Assembly (NCBI GenBank): GCA_963556195.1
Contig: CAUVYP010000586.1
Coordinates: forward strand, 744,001 to 808,000
Direction of reading: 5' to 3'
Length of the DNA: 64,000 nt
Origin: Sepiola atlantica
Lineage: Eukaryota; Mollusca; Cephalopoda; Sepiida; Sepiolidae
In this document: piece by piece, positions 48,177 to 61,565 of the stretch
Position numbering within the stretch: position 1 is the stretch's first letter
How the letters are laid out: every line of letters begins with the position of its first letter
Translations under genes and position numbers: made by a program
Notes under the pieces: generated by a model
Databases searched by the model: none
Told to the model about the DNA's origin: nothing
What the model saw: only the letters and a program-made list of their open reading frames with translations

Positions 48177-50965
48177 TTAAAGTTGATATCGCTTTTGTTT
48201 ATAACTTCACCATTCTTTAGAATTGTGCAACGAAACTTTGCAGAGATAAGCGGAGTCACATGCTCTACTGAAGTACCAAGTTTCAGAAGTGCAGCTCTTT
48301 TACTGCCGGAGATATGTCGATACAAACTGAATACGCAAAACATCAACAAAATTTAGCGCGTTTTAAAGTTGATATCGCTTTTGTTTATAACTTCCACATT
48401 TATTTTAATTGTGCAACGAAACTTTGCACAGATTAGCGGAGTCACATTTTCTACTGAAGTACCAAGTTTCAGAAGTGCAGCTCTTGTACTGCCGGAGATA
48501 TGTCGATACAAACTGAATACGCAAAATATCAACAAAATTTAGCGCGTCTTAAAGTTGATATCGCTTTTGTTTATAACTTCCACATTTATTCGAATTGTGC
48601 AACGAAACTTTGCACAGATTAGCGGAGTCACATTTTCTACTGAAGTACCAAGTTTCAGAAGTGCAGCTCTTGTACTGCCGGAGATATGTCGATACAAACT
48701 GAATACGCAAACTATCAACAAAATTTAGTGCAATAATAAGTTGATATCGCTTTTGTTTATAACTTCACCATTCTTTTGAATTGTGCAACGAAACTTTGCA
48801 GAGATAAGTGGAGTTACATGCTCTACTGAAGTACCAAGTTTCAGAAGTGCAGCTCTTTTACTGCCGGAGATATGTCGATACAAACTGAATACGCAAAACA
48901 TCAACAAAATTTAGCGCGTTTTAAAGTGGATATCGCTTTTGTTTATAACTTCACCATTCTTTAGAATTGTGCAACGAAACTTTGCAGACCGTCGCGGAGA
49001 CACACGTTCTACTGAAGTACCAAGTTTCAGAAGTGCAGCTCTTGTACTGCCGGAGATATGTCGATACAAACTGAATACGCAAAACATCAACAAAATTTAG
49101 CGCGTTTTAAAGTTGATATCGCTTTTGTTTATAACTTCGACATTTATTCGAATTGTGCAACGAAACTTTGCACAGATTAGCGGAGTCACATTTTCTACTG
49201 AAGTACCAAGTTTCAGAAGTGCAGCTCTTGTACTGCCGGAGATATGTCGATACAAACTGAATACGCAAAACATCAACAAAATTTAGCGCGTTTTAAAGTT
49301 GATATCGCTTTTGTTTATACCTTCCACATTTATTCGAATTGTGCAACGAAACTTTGCAGACAGTCGCGGATAGGCCTTTTCTACTGAAGTACCAAGTTTC
49401 AGAAGTGCAGCTCTTGTACTGCCGGAGATATGTCGATACAAACTGAATACGCAAAACATCAACTAAATTTAGCGCGTTTTAAAGTTGATATCGCTTTTGT
49501 TTATAACTTCCACATTTATTCGAATTGTGCAACGAAACTTTGCACAGATTAGCGGGGTCACATTTTCTACTGAAGTACCAAGTTTCAGAAGTGCAGCTCT
49601 TGTACTGCCGGAGATATGTCGATACAAACTGAATACGCAAAACATCAACAAAATTTAGCGCGTTTTAAAGTTGATATCGCTTTTGTTTATAACTTCCACA
49701 TTTATTCGAATTGTGCAACGAAACTTTGCAGACAGTCGCGGATAGGCCTTTTCTACTGAAGTACCAAGTTTCAGAAGTGCAGCTCTTGTACTGCCGGAGA
49801 TATGTCGATACAAACTGAATACGCAAAACATCAACTAAATTTAGCGCGTTTTAAAGTTGATATCGCTTTTGTTTATAACTTCGACATTTATTCGAATTGT
49901 GCAACGAAACTTTGCACAGATTAGCGGAGTCACATTTTCTACTGCAGTACCAAGTTTCAGAAGTGCAGCTCTTGTACTGCCGGAGATATGTCGATACAAA
50001 CTGAATACGCAAAACATCAACAAAATTTAGCGCGTTTTAAAGTTGATATCGCTTTTGTTTATAACTTCACCATTCTTTAGAATTGTGCAACGAAACTTTG
50101 CAGAGATAAGCGGAGTCACATGCTCTACTGAAGTACCAAGTTTCAGAAGTGCAGCTCTTTTACTGCCGGAGATATGTCGATACAAACTGAATACGCAAAA
50201 CATCAACAAAATTTAGCGCGTTTTAAAGTTGATATCGCTTTTGTTTATAACTTCCACATTTATTTTAATTGTGCAACGAAACTTTGCACAGATTAGCGGA
50301 GTCACATTTTCTACTGAAGTACCAAGTTTCAGAAGTGCAGCTCTTGTACTGCCGAAGATATGTCGATACAAACTGAATACGCAAAATATCAACAAAATTT
50401 AGCGCGTCTTAAAGTTGATATCGCTTTTGTTTATAACTTCCACATTTATTCGAATTGTGCAACGAAACTTTGCACAGATTAGCGGAGTCACATTTTCTAC
50501 TGAAGTACCAAGTTTCAGAAGTGCAGCTCTTGTACTGCCGGAGATATGTCGATACAAACTGAATACGCAAACTATCAACAAAATTTAGTGCGATTTAAAG
50601 TTGATATCGCTTTTGTTTATAACTTCACCATTCTTTTGAATTGTGCAACGAAACTTTGCAGAGATAAGTGGAGTTACATGCTCTACTGAAGTACCAAGTT
50701 TCAGAAATGCAGCTCTTTTACTGCCGGAGATATGTCGATACAAACTGAATACGTAAACATCAACAAAATTTAGCGCGTTTTAAAGTGGATATCGCTTTTG
50801 TTTATAACTTCACCATTCTTTAGAATTGTGCAACGAAACTTTGCAGACCGGCGCGGAGACACACGTTCTACTGAAGTACCAAGTTTCAGAAGTGCAGCTC
50901 TTGTACTGCCGGAGATATGTCGATACAAACTGAATACGCAAAACATCAACTAAATTTAGCGCGTT
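48177..50965 (+). repeat. 17-mer HOR, copy 3 (15 monomers, slots 16-17 lost)
   Basis: This starts with B3 and keeps slots 1-15, including both B3 monomers, the TGCAATAATAAG head and the 185-bp slot 14. Slot 5 (48921) ends CATCAACAAAAT instead of CATCAACTAAAT, and slot 6 is A' (CTTCGAC), unlike the other copies. It runs into copy 4 through a fused monomer. Confidence 0.86.
50595..50779 (+). repeat. 185-bp B1 monomer, HOR slot 14, copy 3 (#273)
   Basis: Carries ACGTAAACATC and TCAGAAATGC as in #240. Confidence 0.92.
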
Positions 50966-53754
50966 TTAAAGTTGATATCGCTTTTGTTTATAACTTCCAC
51001 ATTTATTCGAATTGTGCAACGAAACTTTGCACAGATTAGCGGAGTCACATTTTCTACTGAAGTACCAAGTTTCAGAAGTGCAGCTCTTGTACTGCCGGAG
51101 ATATGTCGATACAAACTGAATACGCAAACTATCAACAAAATTTAGTGCAATAATAAGTTGATATCGCTTTTGTTTATAACTTCACCATTCTTTTGAATTG
51201 TGCAACGAAACTTTGCAGAGATAAGTGGAGTTACATGCTCTACTGAAGTACCAAGTTTCAGAAGTGCAGCTCTTTTACTGCGCGAGATATGTCGATACAA
51301 ACTGAATACGCAAAACATCAACAAAATTTAGCGCGTTTTAAAGTGGATATCGCTTTTGTTTATAACTTCACCATTCTTTAGAATTGTGCAACGAAACTTT
51401 GCAGACCGTCGCGGAGACACACGTTCTACTGAAGTACCAAGTTTCAGAAGTGCAGCTCTTGTACTGCCGGAGATATGTCGATACAAACTGAATACGCAAA
51501 ACATCAACTAAATTTAGCGCGTTTTAAAGTTGATATCGCTTTTGTTTATAACTTCCACATTTATTCGAATTGTGCAACGAAACTTTGCACAGATTAGCGG
51601 AGTCACATTTTCTACTGAAGTACCAAGTTTCAGAAGTGCAGCTCTTGTACTGCCGGAGATATGTCGATACAAACTGAATACGCAAAACATCAACAAAATT
51701 TAGCGCGTTTTAAAGTTGATATCGCTTTTGTTTATACCTTCCACATTTATTCGAATTGTGCAACGAAACTTTGCAGACAGTCGCGGATAGGCCTATTCTA
51801 CTGAAGTACCAAGTTTCAGAAGTGCAGCTCTTGTACTGCCGGAGATATGTCGATACAAACTGAATACGCAAAACATCAACTAAATTTAGCGCGTTTTAAA
51901 GTTGATATCGCTTTTGTTTATAACTTCCACATTTATTCGAATTGTGCAACGAAACTTTGCACAGATTAGCGGGGTCACATTTTCTACTGAAGTACCAAGT
52001 TTCAGAAGTGCAGCTCTTGTACTGCCGGAGATATATCGATACAAACTGAATACGCAAAACATCAACAAAATTTAGCGCGTTTTAAAGTTGATATCGCTTT
52101 TGTTTATAACTTCCACATTTATTCGAATTGTGCAACGAAACTTTGCAGACAGTCGCGGATAGGCCTTTTCTACTGAAGTACCAAGTTTCAGAAGTGCAGC
52201 TCTTGTACTGCCGGAGATATGTCGATACAAACTGAATACGCAAAACATCAACTAAATTTAGCGCGTTTTAAAGTTGATATCGCTTTTGTTTATAACTTCG
52301 ACATTTATTCGAATTGTGCAACGAAACTTTGCACAGATTAGCGGAGTCACATTTTCTACTGCAGTACCAAGTTTCAGAAGTGCAGCTCTTGTACTGCCGG
52401 AGATATGTCGATACAAACTGAATACGCAAAACATCAACAAAATTTAGCGCGTTTTAAAGTTGATATCGCTTTTGTTTATAACTTCACCATTCTTTAGAAT
52501 TGTGCAACGAAACTTTGCAGAGATAAGCGGAGTCACATGCTCTACTGAAGTACCAAGTTTCAGAAGTGCAGCTCTTTTACTGCCGGAGATATGTCGATAC
52601 AAACTGAATACGCAAAACATCAACAAAATTTAGCGCGTTTTAAAGTTGATATCGCTTTTGTTTATAACTTCCACATTTATTTTAATTGTGCAACGAAACT
52701 TTGCACAGATTAGCGGAGTCACATTTTCTACTGAAGTACCAAGTTTCAGAAGTGCAGCTCTTGTACTGCCGAAGATATGTCGATACAAACTGAATACGCA
52801 AAACATCAACAAAATTTAGCGCGTCTTAAAGTTGATATCGCTTTTGTTTATAACTTCCACATTTATTCGAATTGTGCAACGAAACTTTGCACAGATTAGC
52901 AAAGTCACATTTTCTACTGAAGTACCAAGTTTCAGAAGTGCAGCTCTTGTACTGCCGGAGATATGTCGATACAAACTGAATACGCAAACTATCAACAAAA
53001 TTTAGTGCGATTTAAAGTTGATATCGCTTTTGTTTATAACTTCACCATTCTTTTGAATTGTGCAACGAAACTTTGCAGAGGTAAGTGGAGTTACATGCTC
53101 TACTGAAGTACCAAGTTTCAGAAATGCAGCTCTTTTACTGCCGGAGATATGTCGATACAAACTGAATACGTAAACATCAACAAAATTTAGCGCGTTTTAA
53201 AGTGGATATCGCTTTTGTTTATAACTTCACCATTCTTTAGAATTGTGCAACGAAACTTTGCAGACCGGCGCGGAGACACACGTTCTACTGAAGTACCAAG
53301 TTTCAGAAGTGCAGCTCTTGTACTGCCGGAGATATGTCGATACAAACTGAATACGCAAAACATCAACTAAATTTAGCGCGTTTTAAAGTTGATATCGCTT
53401 TTGTTTATAACTTCCACATTTATTCGAATTGTGCAACGAAACTTTGCACAGATTAGCGGAGTCACATTTTCTACTGAAGTACCAAGTTTCAGAAGTGCAG
53501 CTCTTGTACTGCCGGAGATATGTCGATACAAACTGAATACGCAAAACATCAACAAAATTTAGCGCGTTTTAAAGTTGATATCGCTTTTGTTTATAACTTC
53601 CACATTTATTCGAATTGTGCAACGAAACTTTGCACAGATTAGCGGAGTCACATTTTCTACTGAAGTACCAAGTTTCAGAAGTGCAGCTCTTGTACTGCCG
53701 GAGATATGTCGATACAAACTGAATACGCAAAACATCAACAAAATTTAGCGCGTT
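50966..53754 (+). repeat. 17-mer HOR, copy 4 (15 monomers, slots 1-2 lost)
   Basis: The first monomer (50966-51151) has the head of slot 16 (GCGTTTTAAAG after a D') and the tail of slot 3 (CAAACTATC), so it is a fusion that removed four monomers between copies 3 and 4. The remaining slots 4-17 are in order. Private changes include CTGCGCGAG (#276), GGCCTATTCTAC (#279), GATATATCG (#280), TTAGCAAAGTCAC (#285) and GAGGTAAGTGG (#286). Confidence 0.86.
53012..53196 (+). repeat. 185-bp B1 monomer, HOR slot 14, copy 4 (#286)
   Basis: Carries ACGTAAACATC and TCAGAAATGC, plus a private GAGGTAAGTGG in the cassette. Confidence 0.92.
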
Positions 53755-55427
53755 TTAAAGTTGATATCGCTTTTGTTTATAACTTCCACATTTATTCGAA
53801 TTGTGCAACGAAACTTTGCAGACAGTCGCGGATAGGCCTTTTCTACTCAAGTACCAAGTTTCAGAAGTGCAGCTCTTGTACTGCCGGAGATATGTCGATA
53901 CAAACTGAATACGCAAAACATCAACAAAATTTAGCGCGTTTTAAAGTGGATATCGCTTTTGTTTATAACTTCCACATTTATTCGAATTGTGCAACGAAAC
54001 TTTGCACAGATTAGCGGAGTCACATTTTCTACTGAAGTACCAAGTTTCAGAAGTGCAGCTCTTGTACTGCCGGAGATATGTCGATACAAACTGAATACGC
54101 AAAACATCAACAAAATTTAGCGCGTTTTAAAGTTGATATCGCTTTTGTTTATACCTTCCACATTTATTCGAATTGTGCAACGAAACTTTGCAGACAGTCG
54201 CGGATAGGCCTTTTCTACTGCAGTACCAAGTTTCAGAAGTGCAGCTCTAGTACTGCCGGAGATATGTCGATACAAACTGAATACGCAAAACATCAACAAA
54301 ATTTAGCGCGTTTTAAAGTTGATATCGCTTTTGTTTATAACTTCGACATTTATTCGAATTGTGCAACGAAACTTTGCACAGATTAGCGGAGTCACATTTT
54401 CTACTGCAGTACCAAGTTTCAGAAGTGCAGCTCTTGTACTGCCGGAGATATGTCGATACAAACTGAATACGCAAAACATCAACAAAATTTAGCGCGTTTT
54501 AAAGTTGATATCGCTTTTGTTTATAACTTCACCATTCTTTAGAATTGTGCAACGAAACTTTGCAGAGATAAGCGGAGTCACATGCTCTACTGAAGTACCA
54601 AGTTTCAGAAGTGCAGCTCTTTTACTGCCGGAGATATGTCGATACAAACTGAATACGCAAAACATCAACAAAATTTAGCGCGTTTTAAAGTTGATATCGC
54701 TTTTGTTTATAACTTCCACATTTATTTTAATTGTGCAACGAAACTTTGCACAGATTAGCGGAGTCACATTTTCTACTGAAGTACCAAGTTTCAGAAGTGC
54801 AGCTCTTGTACTGCCGGAGATATGTCGATACAAACTGAATACGCAAAATATCAACAAAATTTAGCGCGTCTTAAAGTTGATATCGCTTTTGTTTATAACT
54901 TCGACATTTATTCGAATTGTGCAACGAAACTTTGCACAGATTAGCGGAGTCACATTTTCTACTGAAGTACCAAGTTTCAGAAGTGCAGCTCTTGTACTGC
55001 CGGAGATATGTCGATACAAACTGAATACGCAAACTATCAACAAAATTTAGTGCGATTTAAAGTTGATATCGCTTTTGTTTATAACTTCACCATTCTTTTG
55101 AATTGTGCAACGAAACTTTGCAGAGATAAGTGGAGTTACATGCTCTACTGAAGTACCAAGTTTCAGAAGTGCAGCTCTTTTACTGCCGGAGATATGTCGA
55201 TACAAACTGAATACGTAAACATCAACAAAATTTAGCGCGTTTTAAAGTGGATATCGCTTTTGTTTATAACTTCACCATTCTTTAGAATTGTGCAACGAAA
55301 CTTTGCAGACCGTCGCGGAGACACACGTTCTACTGAAGTACCAAGTTTCAGACGTGCAGCTCTTGTACTGCCGGAGATATGTCGATACAAACTGAATACG
55401 CAAAACATCAACTAAATTTAGCGCGTT
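53755..55427 (+). repeat. Broken HOR remnant (#290-298)
   Basis: The order is C-A-C-A'-B3-A-A-B1(185)-D', which equals slots 9-15 of the 17-mer with a changed lead-in. #290 has CTACTCAAG; #292 is a C with CTGCAGTACC and CTCTAGTACTG, combining slot 10 and family C markers. Confidence 0.78.
55057..55241 (+). repeat. 185-bp B1 monomer outside the HOR copies (#297)
   Basis: It has ACGTAAACATC but TCAGAAGTGC, so it carries the deletion without the AATGC change. It is either the older state of the slot 14 allele or a conversion product. Confidence 0.92.
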
Positions 55428-57473
55428 TTAAAGTTGATATCGCTTTTGTTTATAACTTCCACATTTATTCGAATTGTGCAACGAAACTTTGCACAGATTA
55501 GCGGAGTCACATTTTCTACTGAAGTACCAAGTTTCAGAAGTGCAGCTCTTGTACTGCCGTAGATATGTCGATACAAACTGAATACGCAAACTATCAACAA
55601 AATTTAGCGCGTTTTAAAGTTGATATCGCTTTTGTTTATAACTTCCACATTTATTCGAATTGTGCAACGAAACTTTGCACAGATTAGCGGAGTCACATTT
55701 TCTACTGAAGTACCAAGTTTCAGAAGTGCAGCTCTTGTACTGCCGGAGATATGTCGATACAAACTGAATACGCAAAACATCAACAAAATTTAGCGCGTTT
55801 TAAAGTTGATATCGCTTTTGTTTATAACTTCCACATTTATTCGAATTGTGCAACGAAACTTTGCAGACAGTCGCGGATAGGCCTTTTCTACTGAAGTACC
55901 AAGTTTCAGAAGTGCAGCTCTTGTACTGCCGGAGATATGTCGATACAAACTGAATACGCAAAACATCAACAAAATTTAGCGCGTTTTAAAGTGGATATCG
56001 CTTTTGTTTATAACTTCGACATTTATTCGAATTGTGCAACGAAACTTTGCACAGATTAGCGGAGTCACATTTTCTACTGAAGTACCAAGTTTCAGAAGTG
56101 CAGCTCTTGTACTGCCGGAGATATGTCGATACAAACTGAATACGCAAACTATCAACAAAATTTAGTGCGATTTAAAGTTGATATCGCTTTTGTTTATAAC
56201 TTCACCATTCTTTTTAATTGTGCAACGAAACTTTGCAGAGATAAGTGGAGTTACATGCTCTACTGAAGTACCAAGTTTCAGAAGTGCAGCTCTTTTACTG
56301 CCGGAGATATGTCGATACAAACTGAATACGCAAAACATCAACAAAATTTAGCGCGTTTTAAAGTGGATATCGCTTTTGTTTATAACTTCACCATTCTTTA
56401 GAATTGTGCAACGAAACTTTGCAGACCGTCCCGGAGACACACGTTCTACTGAAGTACCAAGTTTCAGAAGTGCAGCTCTTGTACTGCCGGAGATATGTCG
56501 ATACAAACTGAATACGCAAAACATCAACTAAATTTAGCGCGTTTTAAAGTTGATATCGCTTTTGTTTATAACTTCCACATTTATTCGAATTGTGCAACGA
56601 AACTTTGCACAGATTAGCGGAGTCACATTTTCTACTGAAGTACCAAGTTTCAGTAGTGCAGCTCTTGTACTGCCGGAGATATGTCGATACAAACTGAATA
56701 CGCAAAACATCAACAAAATTTAGCGCGTTTTAAAGTTGATATCGCTTTTGTTTATAACTTCCACATTTATTCGAATTGTGCAACGAAACTTTGCACAGAT
56801 TAACGGAGTCACATTTTCTACTGAAGTACCAAGTTTCAGAAGTGCAGCTCTTGTACTGCCGGAGATATGTCGATACAAACTGAATACGCAAAACATCAAC
56901 AAAATTTAGCGCGTTTTAAAGTTGATATCGCTTTTGTTTATAACTTCCACATTTATTCGAATTGTGCAACGAAACTTTGCAGACAGTCGCGGATAGGCCT
57001 TTTCTACTGAAGTACCAAGTTTCAGAAGTGCAGCTCTTGTACTGCCGGAGATATGTCGATACAAACTGAATACGCAAAACATCAACAAAATTTAGCGCGT
57101 TTTAAAGTTGATATCGCTTTTGTTTATAACTTCCACATTTATTCGAATTGTGCAACGAAACTTTGCACAGATTAGCGGAGTCACATTTTCTACTGAAGTA
57201 CCAAGTTTCAGAAGTGCAGCTCTTGTACTGCCGGAGATATGTCGATACAAACTGAATACGCAAAACTTCAACAAAATTTAGCGCGTTTTAAAGTTGATAT
57301 CGCTTTTGTTTATAACTTCCACATTTATTCGAATTGTGCAACGAAACTTTGCACAGATTAGCGGAGTCACATTTTCTACTGAAGTACCAAGTTTCAGAAG
57401 TGCAGCTCTTGTACTGCCGGAGATATGTCGATACAAACTGAATACGCAAAACATCAACAAAATTTAGCGCGTT
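55428..57473 (+). repeat. A-A-C-A-B1-D'-A-A-C-A-A stretch (#299-309)
   Basis: Eleven monomers with two A-A-C modules. #299 ends CAAACTATC but is followed by A rather than B, which breaks the usual junction rule. Private changes include GCCGTAGATA (#299), TTCTTTTTAATTG (#303), GTCCCGGAGAC (#304), TTTCAGTAGTG (#305), ATTAACGGAG (#306) and AAAACTTCAAC (#308). Confidence 0.75.
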
Positions 57474-58217
57474 TTAAAGTTGATATCGCTTTTGTTTATA
57501 ACTTCGACATTTATTACAATTGTGCAACGAAACTTTGCACAGATTAGCGGAGTCACATTTTCTACTGCAGTACCAAGTTTCAGAAGTGCAGCTCTTGTAC
57601 TGCCGGAGATATGTCGATACAAACTGAATACGCAAAACATCAACAAAATTTAGCGCGTTTTAAAGTTGATATCGCTTTTGTTTATAACTTCACCATTCTT
57701 TAGAATTGTGCAACGAAACTTTGCAGAGATAAGCGGAGTCACATGCTCTACTGAAGTACCAAGTTTCAGAAGTGCAGCTCTTTTACTGCCGGAGATATGT
57801 CGATACAAACTGAATACGCAAAACATCAACAAAATTTAGCGCGTTTTAAAGTTGATATCGCTTTTGTTTATAACTTCCACATTTATTTTAATTGTGCAAC
57901 GAAACTTTGCACAGATTAGCGGAGTCACATTTTCTACTGAAGTACCAAGTTTCAGAAGTGCAGCTCTTGTACTGCCGGAGATATGTCGATACAAACTGAA
58001 TACGCAAAATATCAACAAAATTTAGCGCGTCTTAAAGTTGATATCGCTTTTGTTTATAACTTCCACATTTATTCGAATTGTGCAACGAAACTTTGCACAG
58101 ATTAGCGGAGTCACATTTTCTACTGAAGTACCAAGTTTCAGAAGTGCAGCTCTTGTACTGCCGGAGATATGTCGATACAAACTGAATACGCAAACTATCA
58201 ACAAAATTTAGTGCGAT
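57474..58217 (+). repeat. A'-B3-A-A segment related to 41855-42598 (#310-313)
   Basis: It shares TTTATTACAATTG and CTGCAGTACC in the first monomer, ATTCTTTAGAATT in B3, TTTTAATTG in the third and GCGTCTTAAAG in the fourth with the segment at 41855. It is a displaced piece of the HOR start. Confidence 0.8.
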
Positions 58218-58403
58218 TTAAAGTTGATATCGCTTTTGTTTATAACTTCACCATTCTTTTGAATTGTGCAACGAAACTTTGCAGACCGTCGCGGAGACAC
58301 ACGTTCTACTGAAGTACCAAGTTTCAGAAGTGCAGCTCTTGTACTGCCGGAGATATGTCGATACAAACTGAATACGCAAAACATCAACTAAATTTAGCGC
58401 GTT
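58218..58403 (+). repeat. B1/D fusion monomer (#314)
   Basis: The B1 head through ATTCTTTTGAATTG joins the D cassette GACCGTCGCGGAGACACAC. Since D' normally follows B1, this one monomer replaces the usual pair. That is the product expected from an unequal crossover that removed exactly 186 bp within GTGCAACGAAACTTTGC. Confidence 0.85.
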
Positions 58404-61400
58404 TTAAAGTTGATATCGCTTTTGTTTATAACTTCCACATTTATTCGAATTGTGCAACGAAACTTTGCACAGATTAGCGGAGTCACATTTTCTACTGAAG
58501 TACCAAGTTTCAGAAGTGCAGCTCTTGTACTGCCGGAGATATGTCGATACAAACTGAATACGCAAAACATCAACTAAATTTAGCGCGTTTTAAAGTTGAT
58601 ATCGCTTTTGTTTATAACTTCCACATTTATTCGAATTGTGCAACGAAACTTTGCACAGATTAGCGGAGTCACATTTTCTACTGAAGTACCAAGTTTCAGA
58701 AGTGCAGCTCTTGTACTGCCGGAGATATGTCGATACAAACTGAATACGCAAATCATCAACAAAATTTAGCGCGTTTTAAAGTTGATATCGCTTTTGTTTA
58801 TAACTTCCACATTTATTCGAATTGTGCAACGAAACTTTGCAGACAGTCGCGGATAGGCCTTTTCTACTGAAGTACCAAGTTTCAGAAGTGCAGCTCTTGT
58901 ACTGCCGGAGATATGTCGATACAAACTGAATACGCAAAACATCAACAAAATTTAGCGCGTTTTAAAGTGGATATCGCTTTTGTTTATAACTTCCACATTT
59001 ATTCGAATTGTGCAACGAAACTTTGCACAGATTAGCGGAGTCACATTTTCTACTGAAGTACCAAGTTTCAGAAGTGCAGCTCTTGTACTGCCGGAGATAT
59101 GTCGATACAAACTGAATACGCAAACTATCAACAAAATTTAGTGCGATTTAAAGTTGATATCGCTTTTGTTTATAACTTCACCATTCTTTTGAATTGTGCA
59201 ACGAAACTTTGCAGAGATAAGTGGAGTTACATGCTCTACTGAAGTACCAAGTTTCAGAAGTGCAGCTCTTTTACTGCCGGAGATATGTCGATACAAACTG
59301 AATACGCAAAACATCAACAAAATTTAGCGCGTTTTAAAGTGGATATCGCTTTTGTTTATAACTTAACCATTCTTTAGAATTGTGCAACGAAACTTTGCAG
59401 ACCGTCGCGGAGACACACGTTCTACTGAAGTACCAAGTATAAGAAGTGCAGCTCTTGTACTGCCGGAGATATGTCGATACAAACTGAATACGCAAAACAT
59501 CAACTAAATTTAGCGCGTTTTAAAGTTGATATCGCTTTTGTTTATAACTTCCACATTTATTCGAATTGTGCAACGAAACTTTGCACAGATTAGCGGAGTC
59601 ACATTTTCTACTGAAGTACCAAGTTTCAGAAGTGCAGCTCTTGTACTGCCGGAGATATGTCGATACAAACTGAATACGCAAAACATCAACAAAATTTAGC
59701 GCGTTTTAAAGTTGATATCGCTTTAGTTTATAACTTCCACATTTATTCGAATTGTGCAACGAAACTTTGCACAGATTAGCGGAGTCACATTTTCTACTGA
59801 AGTACCAAGTTTCAGAAGTGCAGCTCTTGTACTGCCGGAGATATGTCGATACAAACTGAATACGCAAAACATCAACAAAATTTAGCGCGTTTTAAAGTTG
59901 ATATCGCTTTTGTTTATAACTTCCACATTTATTCGAATTGTGCAACGAAACTTTGCAGACAGTCGCGGATAGGCCTTTTCTACTGAAGTACCAAGTTTCA
60001 GAAGTGCAGCTCTTGTACTGCCGGAGATATGTCGATACAAACTGAATACGCAAACTATCAACAAAATTTAGCGCGTTTTAAAGTAGATATCGCTTTTGTT
60101 TATAACTTCCACATTTATTCGAATTGTGCAACGAAACTTTGCACAGATTAGCGGAGTCACATTTTCTACTGAAGTACCAAGTTTCAGAAGTGCAGCTCTT
60201 GTACTGCCGGAGATATGTCGATACAAACTGAATACGCAAACTATCAACAAAATTTAGTGCGATTTAAAGTTGATATCGCTTTTGTTTATAACTTCACCAT
60301 TCTTTTGAATTGTGCAACGAAACTTTGCAGAGATAAGCGGAGTCACATGCTCTACTGAAGTACCAAGTTTCAGAAGTGCAGCTCTTTTACTGCCGGAGAT
60401 ATGTCGATACAAACTGAATACGCAAAACATCAACAAAATTTAGCGCGTTTTAAAGTGGATATCGCTTTTGTTTATAACTTCCACATTTATTATAATTGTG
60501 CAACGAAACTTTGCAGACCGTCGCGGGGACACACGTTCTACTAAAGTACCAAGTTTCAGAAGTGCAGCTCTTGTACTGCCGGAGATATGTCGATACAAAC
60601 TGAATACGCAAAACATCAACTAAATTTAGCGCGTTTTAAAGTTGATATCGCTTTTGTTTATAACTTCCACATTTATTCGAATTGTGCAACGAAACTTTGC
60701 ACAGATTAGCGGAGTCACATTTTCTACTGAAGTACCAAGTTTCAGAAGTGCAGCTCTTGTACTGCCGGAGATATGTCGATACAAACTGAATACGCAAAAC
60801 ATCAACAAAATTTAGCGCGTTTTAAAGTTGATATCGCTTTTGTTTATAACTTCCACATTTATTCGAATTGTGCAACGAAACTTTGCACAGATTAGCGGAG
60901 TCACATTTTCTACTGAAGTACCAAGTTTCAGAAGTGCAGCTCTTGTACTGCCGGAGATATGTCGATACAAACTGAATACGCAAAACATCAACAAAATTTA
61001 GCGCGTTTTAAAGTTGATATCGCTTTTGTTTATAACTTCCACATTTATTCGAATTGTGCAACGAAACTTTGCAGACAGTCGCGGATACGCCTTTTCTACT
61101 GAAGTACCAAGTTTCAGAAGTGCAGCTCTTGTACTGCCGGAGATATGTCGATACAAACTGAATACGCAAAACATCAACAAAATTTAGCGCGTTTTAAAGT
61201 TGATATCGCTTTTGTTTATAACTTCCACATTTATTCGAATTGTGCAACGAAACTTTGCACAGATTAGCGGAGTCACATTTTCTACTGAAGTACCAAGTTT
61301 CAGAAGTGCAGCTCTTGTACTGCCGGAGATATGTCGATACAAACTGAATACGCAAAACATCAACAAAATTTAGCGCGTTTTAAAGTTGATATCGCTTTTG

Positions 61401-61565
61401 TTTATAACTTCGACATTTATTCGAATTGTGCAACGAAACTTTGCACAGATTAGCGGAGTCACATTTTCTACTGAAGTACCAAGTTTCAGAAGTGCAGCTC
61501 TTGTACTGCCGGAGATATGTCGATACAAACTGAATACGCAAACTATCAACAAAATTTAGTGCGAT
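58404..61565 (+). repeat. A-B1-D-A-A-C 6-mer section (#315-331)
   Basis: Two consecutive 6-mers (1116 bp each) A-B1-D-A-A-C start at 58962 and 60078, framed by A-A-C before and A-A' after. #320 has CTTAACCATTC and AAGTATAAGAAG, #322 has GCTTTAGTTT, and #326 is an ordinary D with TTTATTATAATTG and GCGGGGACAC. This section keeps left-hand features (D head, GAGTCACATG in #325). Confidence 0.78.
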
